A stretch of 64,000 bases of DNA from Pantoea rwandensis (GTDB lineage Bacteria; Pseudomonadota; Gammaproteobacteria; Enterobacterales; Enterobacteriaceae): assembly GCF_002095475.1 (NCBI RefSeq), contig NZ_MLFR01000011.1:85823-149822 (forward strand), in the 5' to 3' direction. Every line of letters starts with the position of its first letter. Position 1 is the stretch's first letter. The notes under the pieces were generated by a model. That model searched no databases, was not told the origin of the DNA, and saw nothing but the letters and a program-made list of their open reading frames with translations. This document shows, piece by piece, positions 41,538 through 49,890 of this stretch. The position numbers and the translations under genes were made by a program.

Positions 41538-42365
41538 TTAACCTATGACGGGTGAATACTTCTCGCGTAATGCAGTGGCTCTCTGGCCAGACTGTGCAAT
41601 CGCTTTGCTATTGGTAGGCTGCCCCGTTGACGGGTGCGTATGGCTCGCCAGCTGATCAGCCAGCTGCTGCACCAGTTCAACCGTATCAAGCATCAGCTGA
41701 GCCACGTTAATCTGTTGTGACCCAATCCACACCACAGGCGCGATAATCTCCTGTCGCGCTCCGGCAATGCTCTGGCGCAGCTGTCCAACCTTCTCAGTCA
41801 GCGCTTTGCCCACGGTGATGGCCGCATCTCCTGTGATATCGGTCTCAGCATCACCGCCTACTGTAGTCAGCTGATTACCCTTGATGCCTGTACTGAAATC
41901 CCCGGTTGCAACCTGCTGAATAGCGCCAGCCAGCAGCGTGGCCGTTCCCAGCACTGAGGCTTTATCGCTAGCCTTGATGATGGTTTCACGGCTAATCAGT
42001 TCGCGCTACTCGGTATAGGCTTTCATTTCACGCGCCATGTACGTTTCACGGATGGCCTGTTCAGTTTTCCGTTCCCAATTTCCCGCCCGCGTGACGTGTA
42101 GGGAAACCTCTTCACGCTACTGTTGCAACTGCTCGCCGGGTTTGAGGAGCGGCACGGTCTGGCTCACAAATGGCATGTCTGGCCTGCCACCATTGAAGCC
42201 CACCTCAGTGAGCGTCCCTACAGTCGGGAACTGGAACATTCCTGAACCATGCCCCGCCAACTGCACGGGAAGCTGGACTGCCGAGTAAACTGGCGTGCCG
42301 TTCGGTTTAGCGGTGCGGCTCAGGTTAATGATAAGGCCCATGATTTCAGTCAAATGAGCATTCAT
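41538..42365 (-). pseudogene. VgrG/gpV-like spike protein relic with two amber stops
   Basis: One minus-strand frame from 42365 to 41538 would encode about 275 residues of a phage-tail or type VI spike: an OB-like N-part (FPTVGTLTEVGFNGGRPDMP), a repetitive beta part (GNQLTTVGGDAETDITGDAA) and a C-part ending HTHPSTGQPTNSKAI. It is cut by TAG at 42117-42119 and again at 42006-42008. Both fit former CAG glutamine codons before CGT/CGC GAA. The upstream hub (gp27-like) half of a full VgrG is missing. Not functional as read, unless amber stops are suppressed. Confidence 0.7.
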
Positions 42366-42438
42366 AGGGCTATGATTGCTCTATTCCAAAAGAACTTTTA
42401 AACAAATATGATTGTGTAAGCTTTCATACAATAAACTT

Positions 42439-43035
42439 ATGGAGAACGTTTTGAATAATATTGAAACAGTTAGTGCGCTGGACACTAACTTACTCACAGC
42501 TCTCACTCCTGTAATATTAAGTGCCCTAACCTTCATCTACAAATGGTTAAAAAAGATGCCTGATAATGATGATGGCTACTTTTCAAAAGCAGGAGTAAGT
42601 CCATATGAGTTAAAATTAAGCATGTCAAGGTTTGATTTTTGGAAAACCAAACCAATCACTAGGAATCAAAAAATTGGATATAGCATCACCTCCTTATTTT
42701 TAATAATTTTCATTGGAGTCTTCATGTTTTTTGGAGGGGAAACCATAAAAAAACAACCGGACAATTGGGCATCATTAGTATTAATAAAGACTAAAGAAAA
42801 CTTTCTACTCACTTATGATGAAGCTAAGAATTTCCCGGGAGAGCGGCCTTGGAAATTATCAGTAGAAGATTGTTATAAAGATACATATGACAACCTCGCA
42901 ACCCACAGAAAAATATCTGCCAATTTAACCTATTCCATTTGTAGTAGGATAGGTCTTAATGGTGAGAGAAAAGGGATCGAGGAAAGAATAAAAGCATCAG
43001 AGAAGAATAAAAAGCTATCGTTAACAGTATCCTAG
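42439..43035 (+). CDS. Small membrane protein, unknown function
   Basis: 198 residues from the ATG at 42439 (a TTG nine codons upstream is possible; neither has a clear ribosome-binding site). Two hydrophobic segments: about residues 12-32 and 76-98 (ITSLFLIIFIGVFMFFGG). The C-terminal half is charged, with CYKDTYDNLATHRK and a Cys pair. Low GC and divergent from the spike relic. Family not recognised. Its place next to secretion and toxin relics may suggest an immunity protein, but that is a guess. Confidence 0.55.
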   Translation: MENVLNNIETVSALDTNLLTALTPVILSALTFIYKWLKKMPDNDDGYFSKAGVSPYELKLSMSRFDFWKTKPITRNQKIGYSITSLFLIIFIGVFMFFGGETIKKQPDNWASLVLIKTKENFLLTYDEAKNFPGERPWKLSVEDCYKDTYDNLATHRKISANLTYSICSRIGLNGERKGIEERIKASEKNKKLSLTVS

Positions 43036-43129
43036 CGGCAATAATTTTATTTTTTTACTTTCTAATGAGTGTTATTATAGATATAAACATACTCAGAAAA
43101 ATAACTCAATACATGAAAAAATAAAGCAC

Positions 43130-43160
43130 AATAACTGGCTTAGCTTAAAAGCCAGTTATT
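43130..43160. terminator. Bidirectional hairpin
   Basis: AATAACTGGCTT-AGCTT-AAAAGCCAGTTATT: twelve-base perfect stem downstream of the small membrane-protein gene and of a decayed minus-strand frame. Confidence 0.65.
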
Positions 43161-43410
43161 CAATATAGCTTCTGTTTGATAAACCATACTTCTATCAATA
43201 CCGAGAAGTGGACGATCTGCATATTTTATTTCGGCTCCACTACGGGTCATACGATCACGAAGTCCAGAATAATGTAATCGAACCAACCTCTGAGTAGCAG
43301 TAAAAAACGCAACTTATGCCACTTTTGCGTTTAATTGTGCCTTCAATTACTTCGCCATTTTCAGCTTCGCAAACATCTTGCGACGAATACAGCCCCGTTT
43401 GGTACGCGCA
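43140..43410 (-). pseudogene. Decayed reading frame, unrecognised
   Basis: Between 43036 and 43508 no intact gene exists. On the minus strand, a frame from 43410 reads QTGLYSSQDVCEAENGEVIE and on to SGISCVF. If one A is dropped from the A6 run at 43302-43307 (plus strand), it joins a second frame (TATQRLVRLHYSGLRDRMTR, then LLGIDRSMVYQTEAILNNWL) ending at 43140. A stop also blocks it upstream. I do not recognise the protein. Confidence 0.3.
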
Positions 43411-43508
43411 CTAACGCGGCACGGTTTTGACCTGCTCCCGTTGATTAATACACCTTAATGCTAAAAATGCATCCATCAGCAAGGTGAAAACATCCCCACG
43501 AAGCAGCA

Positions 43509-43847
43509 TCAAAGTTCTGATAAATCAGAGGAATAACCTTTAGCGTGAAGTTCGTTAACAACCCTTTGCCTAACATCACTCAGCCATTCAATCACCGTCA
43601 TATCCCATCTATCTGGCGCAAAATCATATTTGTACCGTTCGGAAAAAATCTGAATTCCATCAGGTTCTTGCTCAAATTCTTGTATGTTGGCTAGCAGCAT
43701 TCTTAGATTGAAAGGTTGAGAGGTAGAAAGATAATGATTCAAAAGATTATCGAAATCACACTCAGGATTAATAATGTCGCAATCCTGGCCAAAGTAGGCC
43801 ACAACGAGGTTATCCATCTCGCAGGATTTAGTCATATCAGTATCCAT
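43509..43847 (-). CDS. CdiI-like immunity protein
   Basis: 112 residues with the pattern of the CdiI_2-type immunity family: LVVAYFGQDCD near the start, a run of acidic residues, and DMTVIEWLSDVRQRVV near the end. Immunity proteins bind and block a cognate C-terminal toxin domain. The ATG at 43847 has AAGGAG four bases away, and that site overlaps the stop of the toxin fragment upstream, so the pair is coupled. Confidence 0.65.
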   Translation of the reverse strand: MDTDMTKSCEMDNLVVAYFGQDCDIINPECDFDNLLNHYLSTSQPFNLRMLLANIQEFEQEPDGIQIFSERYKYDFAPDRWDMTVIEWLSDVRQRVVNELHAKGYSSDLSEL

Positions 43848-43855
43848 GTGGCTCC

Positions 43856-44212
43856 TTATGGCGTTGGGAATGCTGTGACATGATAGTACTGCTTGCCGTT
43901 GAAGGTGGTTGGCCTAATAACGATTCGGACACTATAGGCTTTCTTAACCTCGGTCGGCCCTCGCTCAACGTAAGTGCCAATTGGAAAATTGAACCTGTGT
44001 GCATAAACAAGAGTGGTGCGGGCATGTGAATACTTTAAAGCATTTTCAATCTGCGTACTTTTAACTGACAGCACTTCAGAAATAACCAACATTTCCGCCA
44101 CACCACCCACTACACCTGAGCCAACCCAAAACCGTTGACTCCTAAGCAGGTCACTCAATAACCTAAACGTTACAATCGAGTGAAGATAAATCCTACTCCC
44201 CTTCCAACCCAC
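43856..44212 (-). CDS. Orphan RNase A-like CdiA-CT toxin fragment
   Basis: About 118 residues without any delivery domain. The last third (FPIGTYVERG, then VRIVIRP and YYHVTAFPTP) matches the C-terminus of the bacterial RNase A-like toxin domain, known from CdiA-CT of Yersinia kristensenii and from other polymorphic toxins. An early His (LHSIVTF) could be the catalytic one. The usual TAYP tyrosine is Phe here. The frame starts at a GTG inside the end of the MgtC gene, so the CdiA or Rhs stem has been lost. The immunity gene follows eight bases later. Confidence 0.6.
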   Translation of the reverse strand: MGWKGSRIYLHSIVTFRLLSDLLRSQRFWVGSGVVGGVAEMLVISEVLSVKSTQIENALKYSHARTTLVYAHRFNFPIGTYVERGPTEVKKAYSVRIVIRPTTFNGKQYYHVTAFPTP

Positions 44213-44900
44213 AAACCTGCCACCGCACCGAACTCACGCCCTTCTCCAGACTAATCCTGCCCACCAGATTCTCCAGTTGGTCAGTCATGCTCGGTTTCCC
44301 CAGCACTTCCGCATTCACCTCCATGCGGTGCGGCGGATTCATATCCTCGCTGTGCAGTGATTGCAGACGAAGTCCACTACCGCCAAGGCTGTGCAGCATC
44401 AGGCTACGCACCTGCACTTCATCCTGTGCCAGACAGATAATTTGCACTTTGTAGTGCTGCACCACTTCTTCCGCAGGCACCAAACTTTGGCGATTAATCC
44501 CCTGCGCCAAATCGCGCAGCAGAATGTTGGCGCACAGGATTACCATGCAGCCAATCGCCGCTTCTAGCAGCAATCCCATGCTACATAGAACGCCCACAGC
44601 GGCAGTACACCATAATGTTGCGGCAGTATTCAGGCCGCGTACGTTGAGGCCGTCGCGCATGATCACCCCACCACCGAGAAAGCCGATGCCGGAGACTACA
44701 TAAGCCGCTACACGTGAGGCATCAGTCGCGATGCCGGGTACGCTTTGCGTCATCAAAACAAATAAACAGGCGCCAGTGCTGACCAGCGCATTAGTGCGCA
44801 AACCGGTCATACGTTGGCGAAGCTGGCGCTCGCTGCCAATCAGCGCGCCCAAAACCAGCGCGACAGAGACGCGCAGTAAAAAGATTTTCCAATCCATCAT
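44193..44900 (-). CDS. MgtC/SapB-family membrane protein
   Basis: 235 residues. The N-terminal four-helix MgtC domain has the signature RVSVALVLGALIGSERQLR, GLRTNALVSTGA and YVVSGIGFLGGGVIMRDG. The C-terminal ACT-like cytoplasmic domain (residues 150-235) is present, as in Salmonella MgtC. That protein helps growth in low Mg2+ and in macrophages by inhibiting ATP synthase. The ATG at 44900 with GAGG is chosen. A long structured leader precedes the gene. Confidence 0.88.
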   Translation of the reverse strand: MMDWKIFLLRVSVALVLGALIGSERQLRQRMTGLRTNALVSTGACLFVLMTQSVPGIATDASRVAAYVVSGIGFLGGGVIMRDGLNVRGLNTAATLWCTAAVGVLCSMGLLLEAAIGCMVILCANILLRDLAQGINRQSLVPAEEVVQHYKVQIICLAQDEVQVRSLMLHSLGGSGLRLQSLHSEDMNPPHRMEVNAEVLGKPSMTDQLENLVGRISLEKGVSSVRWQVCGLEGE

Positions 44901-45033
44901 AAACCTCACTCCGCTGCTTCAGGCAGGCGGAACTTCAAGGGGGGTGTAAATGGATTACAGCCGGTGCCGCTAACGCTGAAACTCAGCAGTATCACGCCAA
45001 AAACAGGGGGGAGATTCTGGAAGGAAATCCACC

Positions 45034-45054
45034 GTCTTAACGCACGGTTAAGAC
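45034..45054. promoter_or_regulatory. Leader hairpin upstream of the MgtC-family gene
   Basis: GTCTTAAC-GCACG-GTTAAGAC is a perfect eight-base stem about 135 bases before the gene; another small stem (CTGAAACTCAG) lies near 44978. MgtC-type genes often have long sensing leaders. The region 44901-45130 would be such a leader, but I see no known riboswitch class. Confidence 0.35.
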
Positions 45055-45130
45055 AGCATTGAGGGCTATCTTACCGCAGGAACCTTTTGTAATCGTTCGG
45101 GACAGGTGTCCAATGCCGTTTTCCTCTTGG

Positions 45131-45751
45131 GATAAAATTCGGCGCGATTGTAAACCGCACGCCGCTTGATTGCTGTCCAACTGCGCTTTTGTTGATTAAA
45201 TATTGACGTTACAGCTCTTCAGCAGTGGTAACAGCACGGCAGTATCAACCGCCCTGAGGTGTCTGATAGCGTGACAGCGCTCAGCCGCCGCCTTTTGCGC
45301 GGAAAAACGCATCCAAAGTTAAGCATTTTTAAAGTTTTTGTAATTTATTTATTATGACTAATCGGATAACTTAAGGCGCGGAATAATCTCAGCGTTATTC
45401 AGCATTGAAAATATCATTTGAGTTTTATGGCGCTACAAGAAAGCAGTCAATTCCGTTGAATAATGGATATCTTAATACCCATAATTTTTCTCTCGGACAC
45501 TAAATATTTTATTAGGTCTGCCGATATCTCTTAGGCGACTTGCAGACCAGATATTTTCATTCCTGTTTAATGAGATTAAAAGGTAAGCTCAGGCTTGATG
45601 CGCCACTCCGATGTCTAATAGTGGTTTTTTATTCAGTTTTCTGCTGGCAAGCGAAAATCAGCTCTAACGTTAAAAAATTAATCACAGCAATAGTGTCGAT
45701 GGACAGCACACTTTTTAGCTCTGCTCCATTCGATATTTTAAGGATAAAATA
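45131..45751 (+). promoter_or_regulatory. Long AT-rich control region upstream of the srf cluster
   Basis: About 620 bases without a supported gene. The 45320-45750 part is much richer in A and T than the cluster behind it, with several poly-T/A tracts. Such a leader suits silencing by nucleoid proteins and activation by a two-component regulator, as known for srf genes in Salmonella (SsrB). I see no specific site I can name with confidence. Confidence 0.4.
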
Positions 45752-46492
45752 ATGACGAATACGTTCAAACGCAGCACAGCCTGTCTCCTTGTTTCTTTAT
45801 CTCTTCTTCTTACTGGCTGCGCTAATACAGGAAGTTCTCTCTTATCCAGCACCAAACCCGATCCACGATTGACCACGGGTGAACAATCCCATTTATTCAG
45901 CAGTTCAGCTGCACAGGGTTGTGGTGTTGGTGCGCTGGCTGGCGCTGGACTGGGTGCCCTGACGGGTGCGCTGGCTGGCAATGGTAAAAAGGCGCTGATG
46001 GGTGCTGCAATTGGTGGTGCAGCAGGATGTGCTGCTGGCGTCGCGACAAACTACTATCTGGATAATCTGAAAAAAGATTACGCCACCACCGCCGACCGTC
46101 TGCAGGCAATGGATAACGACATTAACAAAGATACCGCAGACATCGCGAAAACGACCGCAGCCATGAAGGCTGTTATCCATGATAACAGTGCCACACTGAC
46201 TCAAATCAGTATCCAAAAAGATAAAGCAGGCTTTGATAAGGCCGGTGCAAAAAAAGAATTGGCGCAGGTTGATGCCAACGTCAGCGCCATGAAAGACAAA
46301 ATCAAAGTCATGAAAGAAAAGAGTGATGGTTATAAAGTCGCAATTCAGGGGCAAACCGCCACCAACCCGGCTGATAAAGCCAAGCTGAAAAAACTGAATA
46401 CTGAATATACCAACCTTAATAGTCAGATCGCCGTACTGGAATCGGAAACCAACGGTTTGTATAGCCAACGCCAAGCTATTTCACTGGGTTGA
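45752..46492 (+). CDS. Glycine-zipper lipoprotein, first gene of the srf cluster
   Basis: 246 residues. The lipobox LLTGC makes Cys23 the lipidated residue, and Ala follows, which directs to the outer membrane. Residues 56-95 form a glycine-zipper segment (AGAGLGALTGALAGNGKKAL), likely to insert in or pack along a membrane. The remainder (100-246) is a long coiled coil. The ATG has AAGGATAAAATA before it. No named family recognised beyond the zipper. It begins the one-directional set that continues to 62605. Confidence 0.8.
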   Translation: MTNTFKRSTACLLVSLSLLLTGCANTGSSLLSSTKPDPRLTTGEQSHLFSSSAAQGCGVGALAGAGLGALTGALAGNGKKALMGAAIGGAAGCAAGVATNYYLDNLKKDYATTADRLQAMDNDINKDTADIAKTTAAMKAVIHDNSATLTQISIQKDKAGFDKAGAKKELAQVDANVSAMKDKIKVMKEKSDGYKVAIQGQTATNPADKAKLKKLNTEYTNLNSQIAVLESETNGLYSQRQAISLG

Positions 46493-46583
46493 TAATGACG
46501 GGCCGATACTATTATCGGCCCTGTTTAATACGTTTTGCTGCATACCTCTTTTTGTTCAGCATTCTGAATACATGGACGCCTTC

Positions 46584-47066
46584 ATGAGACTTTACGTTTT
46601 AGTTGCCTCACTTCTGCTCGCTGGATGTGCCACCTCTCCCCAAGACTGTGATCTGCACGCACAGGATCCCAGTTTTCTCACCAAGTTGAGCTGCTCCACG
46701 TCTGGCGGTTACAGACAGAAAGTCGACGAACAAGAGCGCCAGGTACTGCAAAGTCAGCGAGATAACAAAATTGCTCAACAGAATCTTGCGGATACCCAAA
46801 CCAGGGAACAAGCCTCCAGTCAGAAGCTAGCAGATGAACAGACCCGGTTAACTGCGGCACGGTCGGATCTGGCGCAGACGCTGAAAAAGCTCAAATCAGG
46901 CAAAGCGAACAATCAGCAACGTCAGCAAGAGATCAAGCAGTTAGAAGCGTTACAACGCCAGTCTGCACAGGCTAATAGCACCGACGATGTTGCCGAGATT
47001 GAGACCAAAATCGCTGATGCGAAGAAAAGAATCGCGGCGCTCGAACAAGCTAACGTATCGCAATAA
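46584..47066 (+). CDS. Coiled-coil lipoprotein
   Basis: 160 residues from the ATG at 46584; a start four codons upstream is possible. Lipobox LLLAGC at Cys15 with Ala after it (outer-membrane sorting). Residues 20-45 hold two more cysteines (DC and SCS), then a continuous Gln/Lys/Glu-rich coiled coil to the end. It may reach through the periplasm from the outer membrane toward the bitopic proteins encoded next. Family unknown. Confidence 0.78.
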   Translation: MRLYVLVASLLLAGCATSPQDCDLHAQDPSFLTKLSCSTSGGYRQKVDEQERQVLQSQRDNKIAQQNLADTQTREQASSQKLADEQTRLTAARSDLAQTLKKLKSGKANNQQRQQEIKQLEALQRQSAQANSTDDVAEIETKIADAKKRIAALEQANVSQ

Positions 47067-47148
47067 AACGCCGTTTACGGGGCGAGACGACGTGCTCGCC
47101 ACATTGCACACCAATATCCGCTGCTAATAACAACAATGAATCTGGGCT

Positions 47149-48300
47149 ATGCAACGATTAACAAGATCAGCGCCAATTGACGACTCAACCCTCGCTACCT
47201 ATGAGGAGACCGTCGCGATTATCCACCGCCATCTTCCCCCTTCCCTTGCGCTGCTTTATGCAACGGCACGCCGGAATACCGAAGGGAATCTGGAATGGTG
47301 GACGGCGCGACAAGGTCTTGCTGCTCCGCTATCAGCCCTGAGTGAAACTGAACAAATTGAGATTCAGCGTAAGCGTGAGCAATATCAAGATACGGTTACC
47401 AGCTTGATTGAACAGCTCGCCGCTAGGGGTGAAACCAAACCGGCCCAGGCACTGCAAACGCTGCTTACTCACTCACAAGCTCTCGAGTGCTATGGCGTCG
47501 GTGGCGAGCCAGTATTATTAAACTGGGCCATTCCGGCGCAGGAAGCCCCTATCGTGGCAGCCCCCGCACCAAGAGGACGGCGGCTTCTGCCTTGGTTGCT
47601 CTTACTATTGTTATTGCTGTTACTGCTGCTGGCTCTGGCATGGTGGTGGTTCGGTGACCACCATCGCTCTACACCAGCCCCTCCCACGCAGAACCCCGCG
47701 GCTGCTGCGGTTGACGACGTATCGCCGAAAAAGACTGAATTAACGCAGGACAACCCCAGCGTTAATCTCGCTAAAAGAAAGGACTTTGGGCGTATCAACG
47801 TCAATCTGACCTGGCAACAAGGTCTGAATAAACATCCGGTCGATCTCGATATTGCTGCTTTTATTCGTTTAAAAAATGGCAAGAACGCAGGCGTCGAGGC
47901 ACTCAGTAAATACTTTGGTGATTACGACAATGCGCCCTTCATGCTGCTGCAAAAAGATCTGCGCGATGGCGACAACAAAGATGGTGAATGGCTTTTCATT
48001 AACGGCAGCCAATGGCAAGAGATTGATGAAGTGCTGATTTACAGCTTCATCTACGGCGGCGCAAATAACTGGAGCGGGCTTGATGCCAACATCACGCTCT
48101 CTGTTCCTCACCAGACGCCGATCAGTTCCAGCGTGGTTAATAACGGTCAGCGCAATGATGTCGCGGCAATCGCACGTTTAAAGAACGTTGATGGTGACAT
48201 CAAGGTTGAGCGGCTCAATAGCTTCTTTCCCGATCGGGAAACACTGGCTAAGCACTACGGCTGGAATTTTGAGTGGACGCCCGGTGCTAGCAAAAATTAA
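47149..48300 (+). CDS. Membrane-anchored TerD-like domain protein
   Basis: 383 residues. An N-terminal helical domain (1-130), a basic RGRR stop, one very leucine-rich membrane helix (about 146-168), a Pro/Thr linker, then residues 214-383. The last part has the TerD pattern: HPVDLDIAAFIRLKNG, DLRDGDNKDGE (calcium-type loop), EIDEVLIYSFIYGG, and VAAIARLKN...ERLNSFFPDRETLAKHYGW. TerD proteins are Ca2+-binding and usually cytoplasmic. By the positive-inside rule this one faces the periplasm, which is unusual. Located before srfA. Confidence 0.75.
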   Translation: MQRLTRSAPIDDSTLATYEETVAIIHRHLPPSLALLYATARRNTEGNLEWWTARQGLAAPLSALSETEQIEIQRKREQYQDTVTSLIEQLAARGETKPAQALQTLLTHSQALECYGVGGEPVLLNWAIPAQEAPIVAAPAPRGRRLLPWLLLLLLLLLLLLALAWWWFGDHHRSTPAPPTQNPAAAAVDDVSPKKTELTQDNPSVNLAKRKDFGRINVNLTWQQGLNKHPVDLDIAAFIRLKNGKNAGVEALSKYFGDYDNAPFMLLQKDLRDGDNKDGEWLFINGSQWQEIDEVLIYSFIYGGANNWSGLDANITLSVPHQTPISSSVVNNGQRNDVAAIARLKNVDGDIKVERLNSFFPDRETLAKHYGWNFEWTPGASKN

Positions 48301-48349
48301 CCACATTCATGTGACTTGCGCTAATTAACAGCCCTAAAAGGTTTAGAAA

Positions 48350-49873
48350 ATGCGAAATTCGATTCAGGGACCACTGTTACGTACCGGGAACAATTCTTCG
48401 TTTAAAGCGCTGGGTGAAACAGGCTATCCCGTCTTCAAGATGGCATTTCAATTGCGTGAAGCTATTTACCGCCTGGATGCCGGGCGTGATTTAGCCCGCC
48501 ATCTTGCCGTTCCGCAAAATGACCAAGGCGGCGATCGAACGGACTGGTACAGCAGCTTTGCTGGCGATGTGATTCCCTGGAGTAGTGCATCCGAAAGCGA
48601 GCGAGCCTCAGCACGTCAGCAATTCACCGAATTCCAGATGGCAGTACTCGCATTAAGCGAGCAGATGCTAAACGCCGAGAATAGTGGTGCAGGCGGTGAC
48701 CGACGTGTATTCGCCCAGTTATTAAAATCAGTAGTGAACTTCCCTGATGATGAGTTCCTTTATCTGGTTAACGGGGTGCTGGTGATCACTTTCTGGGGCT
48801 TTGTGCATCCCACGGGGGAGCAACAGAGCCCAATGCACTGGCTGCAACCCGGATCGGTACCGGTGCAAACTCCCGTCGCTCCTATTGTCCCCGCCACGCC
48901 GCCATTGACGCAGCCAATCACCACAACGGCTCAAACGATTGAGACCCTCGAGACCGTGACTCATACCCGTCGCAATAGATGGAGATGGAACTGGCGCTGG
49001 CTACTGTGGTTGCTGGTCGCCCTGCTCTCTCTGGCGCTGATTCTCGGACTGTTACGAGGTTGCGTTCCTTCATTCTCGCTGCCTGGCCTGAATCATCACA
49101 GCCAGCCCATCAGCGATGCGGGCAATAACCCAACGGTTGAGAGTCAGACCCCGGTCGGTTCAGGCGTAGAGGTTCCTGCGACTTCAGGTATAGAGGTTGC
49201 CCCCCCTTCAGGCGCAGCCAACGGCACGTCAGTCGGTAGTCCAACTGGGGAAGCGCAGGAGAATACGCCTCCGCAGGCGGTCAGCGATCCTACCACCGCT
49301 GATGTGACCGTCCCGGAAACGCAGTCTCCCGATGAGGTACAACAACCTATCGCAAACAGCGAAGCACCCGTCACGGAGTCTGCGACTAATACGGAGCCAA
49401 CGGCAACGCCAGATCCCGCAGCAGAACCGCAGAACAGTGAGCCGCCAATTCCTGTGAACGCCTCCAATACGGTGCCGCCGGTTAAGCCAGCACAGGGTAA
49501 ACCGCTGACGCTTCCTGCCGCATTACCCGATGGCCCCGCCCAGTTTCTTAACGGGCAATGGCGAGTGAACGGCGGTATTCAAGACAAACTCACGGGCCGT
49601 CCATTGCAGTTGCAATACGACTTTAAGCAAGGTAATGGCACGGTCAGTGTACGCCAATCTAATGGTGTCACCTGCAACGGTCCAGCCCAAGGGAGTGTTA
49701 AGCAAGGCGCACTCAACATCACGAATCCTGAACAGATGAAATGTAGCGATGAATCTAACTTTATTGGCCCAACCATAGAGTGCAAATCGCCGGATCCTGC
49801 TCACACCGATTGTGTCGGTAACAATGCTGGGGACAAAACCTTCCCTATCCGTATGTTGCAACCCCATTCATAA
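48350..49873 (+). CDS. srfA: SrfA-like bitopic membrane protein
   Basis: 507 residues. The N-domain (1-165) has ALGETGYPVFKMAFQLRE and DWYSSFAGDVIPWSSASESE, which I relate to the SrfA family of Salmonella. A basic Trp-rich stretch leads into one membrane helix (about 216-235). A long Pro/Thr/Ser/Glu linker (240-395) follows, then a small C-domain (400-507) with four cysteines likely paired in the periplasm. Salmonella srfABC is co-regulated with virulence genes, but the biochemical role is unknown. Followed by srfB after 17 bases. Confidence 0.72.
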   Translation: MRNSIQGPLLRTGNNSSFKALGETGYPVFKMAFQLREAIYRLDAGRDLARHLAVPQNDQGGDRTDWYSSFAGDVIPWSSASESERASARQQFTEFQMAVLALSEQMLNAENSGAGGDRRVFAQLLKSVVNFPDDEFLYLVNGVLVITFWGFVHPTGEQQSPMHWLQPGSVPVQTPVAPIVPATPPLTQPITTTAQTIETLETVTHTRRNRWRWNWRWLLWLLVALLSLALILGLLRGCVPSFSLPGLNHHSQPISDAGNNPTVESQTPVGSGVEVPATSGIEVAPPSGAANGTSVGSPTGEAQENTPPQAVSDPTTADVTVPETQSPDEVQQPIANSEAPVTESATNTEPTATPDPAAEPQNSEPPIPVNASNTVPPVKPAQGKPLTLPAALPDGPAQFLNGQWRVNGGIQDKLTGRPLQLQYDFKQGNGTVSVRQSNGVTCNGPAQGSVKQGALNITNPEQMKCSDESNFIGPTIECKSPDPAHTDCVGNNAGDKTFPIRMLQPHS

Positions 49874-49890
49874 ACAGGAACGAATAGATT

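Noticed and set aside
38899..45130. Integrase gene or duplicated tRNA end marking the island border
   Set aside because: No tyrosine-recombinase frame and no second copy of the tRNA 3' end could be found, so the island is described only from its relics.
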